Positions 5,355-5,707 of a stretch of DNA of 5,707 nt are shown here, piece by piece; positions within the stretch are counted from its first letter, which is position 1; the number at the start of each line of letters is the position of its first letter. The notes under the pieces were generated by a model. That model was given only the letters and a program-made list of their open reading frames with translations. It made no database searches and was not told where the DNA came from. The DNA lies in the NCBI GenBank assembly GCA_027046105.1, contig JALTZQ010000039.1, forward strand, positions 1 through 5,707, given 5' to 3'. Both the position numbers and the translations under genes were made by a program. Origin of the DNA: Pyrodictiaceae archaeon (GTDB taxonomy: Archaea; Thermoproteota; Thermoprotei_A; Sulfolobales; Pyrodictiaceae).

Positions 5355-5401
5355 GCCCTTACACGTTGGAGGTCTAGGTCCAAATCCCCGTGGGCTCACC
5401 A
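5355..5401 (+). repeat. Degenerate copy of the tRNA-Val 3' half (probable attR)
   Basis: Aligned with tRNA-Val 2114-2161, 39 of 48 positions match, with eight substitutions and one deleted base. The match starts within the anticodon stem (GCCCTTACACG), keeps the anticodon loop and ends with ACCA. The T stem, T loop and anticodon stem no longer pair, so it cannot make a functional tRNA. The acceptor 5' strand and most of the D arm are absent; a short upstream CGTCTGCCCT faintly recalls the D-arm sequence. Six of the eight substitutions are C-to-T or G-to-A relative to the intact gene. Confidence 0.8.
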
Positions 5402-5410
5402 ATTAATTCA

Positions 5411-5422
5411 TTATTGTTTTCT
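5411..5422 (+). terminator. T-rich stretch just after the tRNA-like copy
   Basis: The sequence around TATTGTTTTCTG lies about 10-20 bases after the CCA of the decayed copy, where a tRNA terminator would be expected. The intact tRNA has no such run after it. If the DNA was inserted at the tRNA 3' end, this may be the original tRNA-Val terminator, displaced by the insertion. Confidence 0.35.
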
Positions 5423-5560
5423 GATGGACTCAGATAATCTTGCATTAAATATACTATTAACTCAGTTATTGGTATTTAGTGGGGATTCAAGGTTTTGCTT
5501 ATTCTTATAATTTATAATTTATATATTTACTGAGCTTTGCGAGGCAAGATTGACAAAGAA

Positions 5561-5596
5561 CTTAGCGATAAGCATCCCCTAACATAACTCGCTAAG
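5561..5596. repeat. Perfect 8-base inverted repeat with a 20-base loop
   Basis: CTTAGCGA (5561-5568) is the exact reverse complement of TCGCTAAG (5589-5596). It could form a hairpin in RNA or bind a dimeric regulator. It lies about 40-90 bases downstream of an AT-only, TATA-like tract. Confidence 0.45.
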
Positions 5597-5707
5597 ATTG
5601 ATATATGGTTTATATAGATGAGGTGATACTGGTAGTAATTAACTATTATTCTGAGTGGGATTTCAGACATCCTAATAATAACCTCTTAGTCTTAATCTGT
5701 ATTATTT

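Larger units (their letters stand above)
2084..5401. mobile_element. Putative old integrated element at the 3' end of tRNA-Val, bounded by the tRNA and its decayed 3' copy
   Basis: Seen: the 3' half of tRNA-Val recurs, degenerate and in the same orientation, at 5355-5401. Most of the intervening DNA is more GC-rich than either flank (for example 39 of 60 bases G or C at 2521-2580 and 36 of 60 at 3661-3720, against 19 of 60 at 481-540 and 16 of 60 at 5461-5520). It holds decayed coding stretches and an accessory protease pair. Known: archaeal integrases often recombine within tRNA genes, rebuilding a whole tRNA at one end and leaving a partial copy at the other. Inferred: the unique DNA is about 3.2 kb (2162 to the end of the copy). 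No integrase or replication gene is recognisable, so the element must be a decayed or non-autonomous remnant. The alternative is a locally duplicated, decayed tRNA. Confidence 0.5.
5402..5707. other. AT-rich region without a confident gene
   Basis: This stretch resembles the AT-rich chromosome left of the tRNA rather than the island. Only short frames occur: MDSDNLALNILL... (5424 to a TAA near 5510, plus), a 28-codon plus-strand frame running off the right edge from a GTG at 5623, and a 20-codon minus-strand tail ending at 5646. None is convincing. A T-rich stretch follows the tRNA-like copy, an AT-only tract (about 5505-5527) could be a promoter, and an inverted repeat follows it. A GAGGTGAT motif at 5620-5627 resembles a ribosome binding site but has no ATG, GTG or TTG at a normal distance downstream. 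Confidence 0.5.

Noticed and set aside
5214..5402. 62-codon minus-strand frame starting with TTG (VSPRGFGPRPPTCKGR...)
   Set aside because: It begins inside the antisense of the tRNA-like copy and its first residues are the usual chance translation of an antisense tRNA 3' half. The rest is low in protein character, and it overlaps the better plus-strand decayed gene.
5623..5707. Plus-strand frame from GTG running off the right edge, and a minus-strand tail ending at 5646
   Set aside because: Both are under 30 codons in very AT-rich DNA, overlap each other, and neither has a properly spaced start signal or recognisable sequence.

Overview
The window looks like the chromosome of a hyperthermophilic archaeon, probably a crenarchaeote (Thermoproteota) of the Desulfurococcales type. 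The support is an archaeal-type S-adenosylmethionine synthetase, an archaeal Sm-like RNA-binding protein, a CCA-encoding tRNA gene, TATA boxes about 25-30 bases before predicted starts, GAGGTG-type ribosome binding sites, and a TTG start. The order is inferred from overall protein and signal character, not from a search.

Layout. Bases 1-195 hold the 3' end of an unidentified plus-strand gene. Facing it on the minus strand is the S-adenosylmethionine synthetase gene (277-1506), preceded on the same strand by the Lsm gene (1592-1876). A complete plus-strand tRNA-Val(UAC) gene lies at 2084-2161. These housekeeping genes are AT-rich.

From the tRNA 3' end the character changes. Bases 2162-3026 are GC-rich and hold only a decayed minus-strand coding region and one possible 47-codon leaderless gene. 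Next comes a minus-strand pair: a secreted chymotrypsin-like serine protease (4173-4850, probably once 4084-4883) and a signal-peptide plus C-terminal-anchor surface protein (3027-4091). The protease carries an apparent single-base deletion. The reading frame after it runs on for 35 residues and stops 8 bases inside the start of the partner gene, as expected for a translationally coupled pair. Its natural start seems to be a CTG codon (or a start codon mutated to CTG), because only that start gives a complete signal peptide and follows a good ribosome binding site. A second decayed gene (4990-5333, plus strand) has an intact TATA box.

At 5355-5401 there is a degenerate copy of the 3' half of the same tRNA-Val gene, ending in CCA (39 of 48 aligned positions identical). 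The simplest reading is that about 3.2 kb entered at the 3' end of tRNA-Val: the complete tRNA marks one attachment site and the decayed copy the other. The protease/surface-protein pair would then be cargo, or chromosomal genes trapped with it, in an old element that has lost any recognisable integrase. After 5401 the sequence returns to AT-rich DNA with no confident gene, but with an inverted repeat downstream of a strong TATA-like tract.
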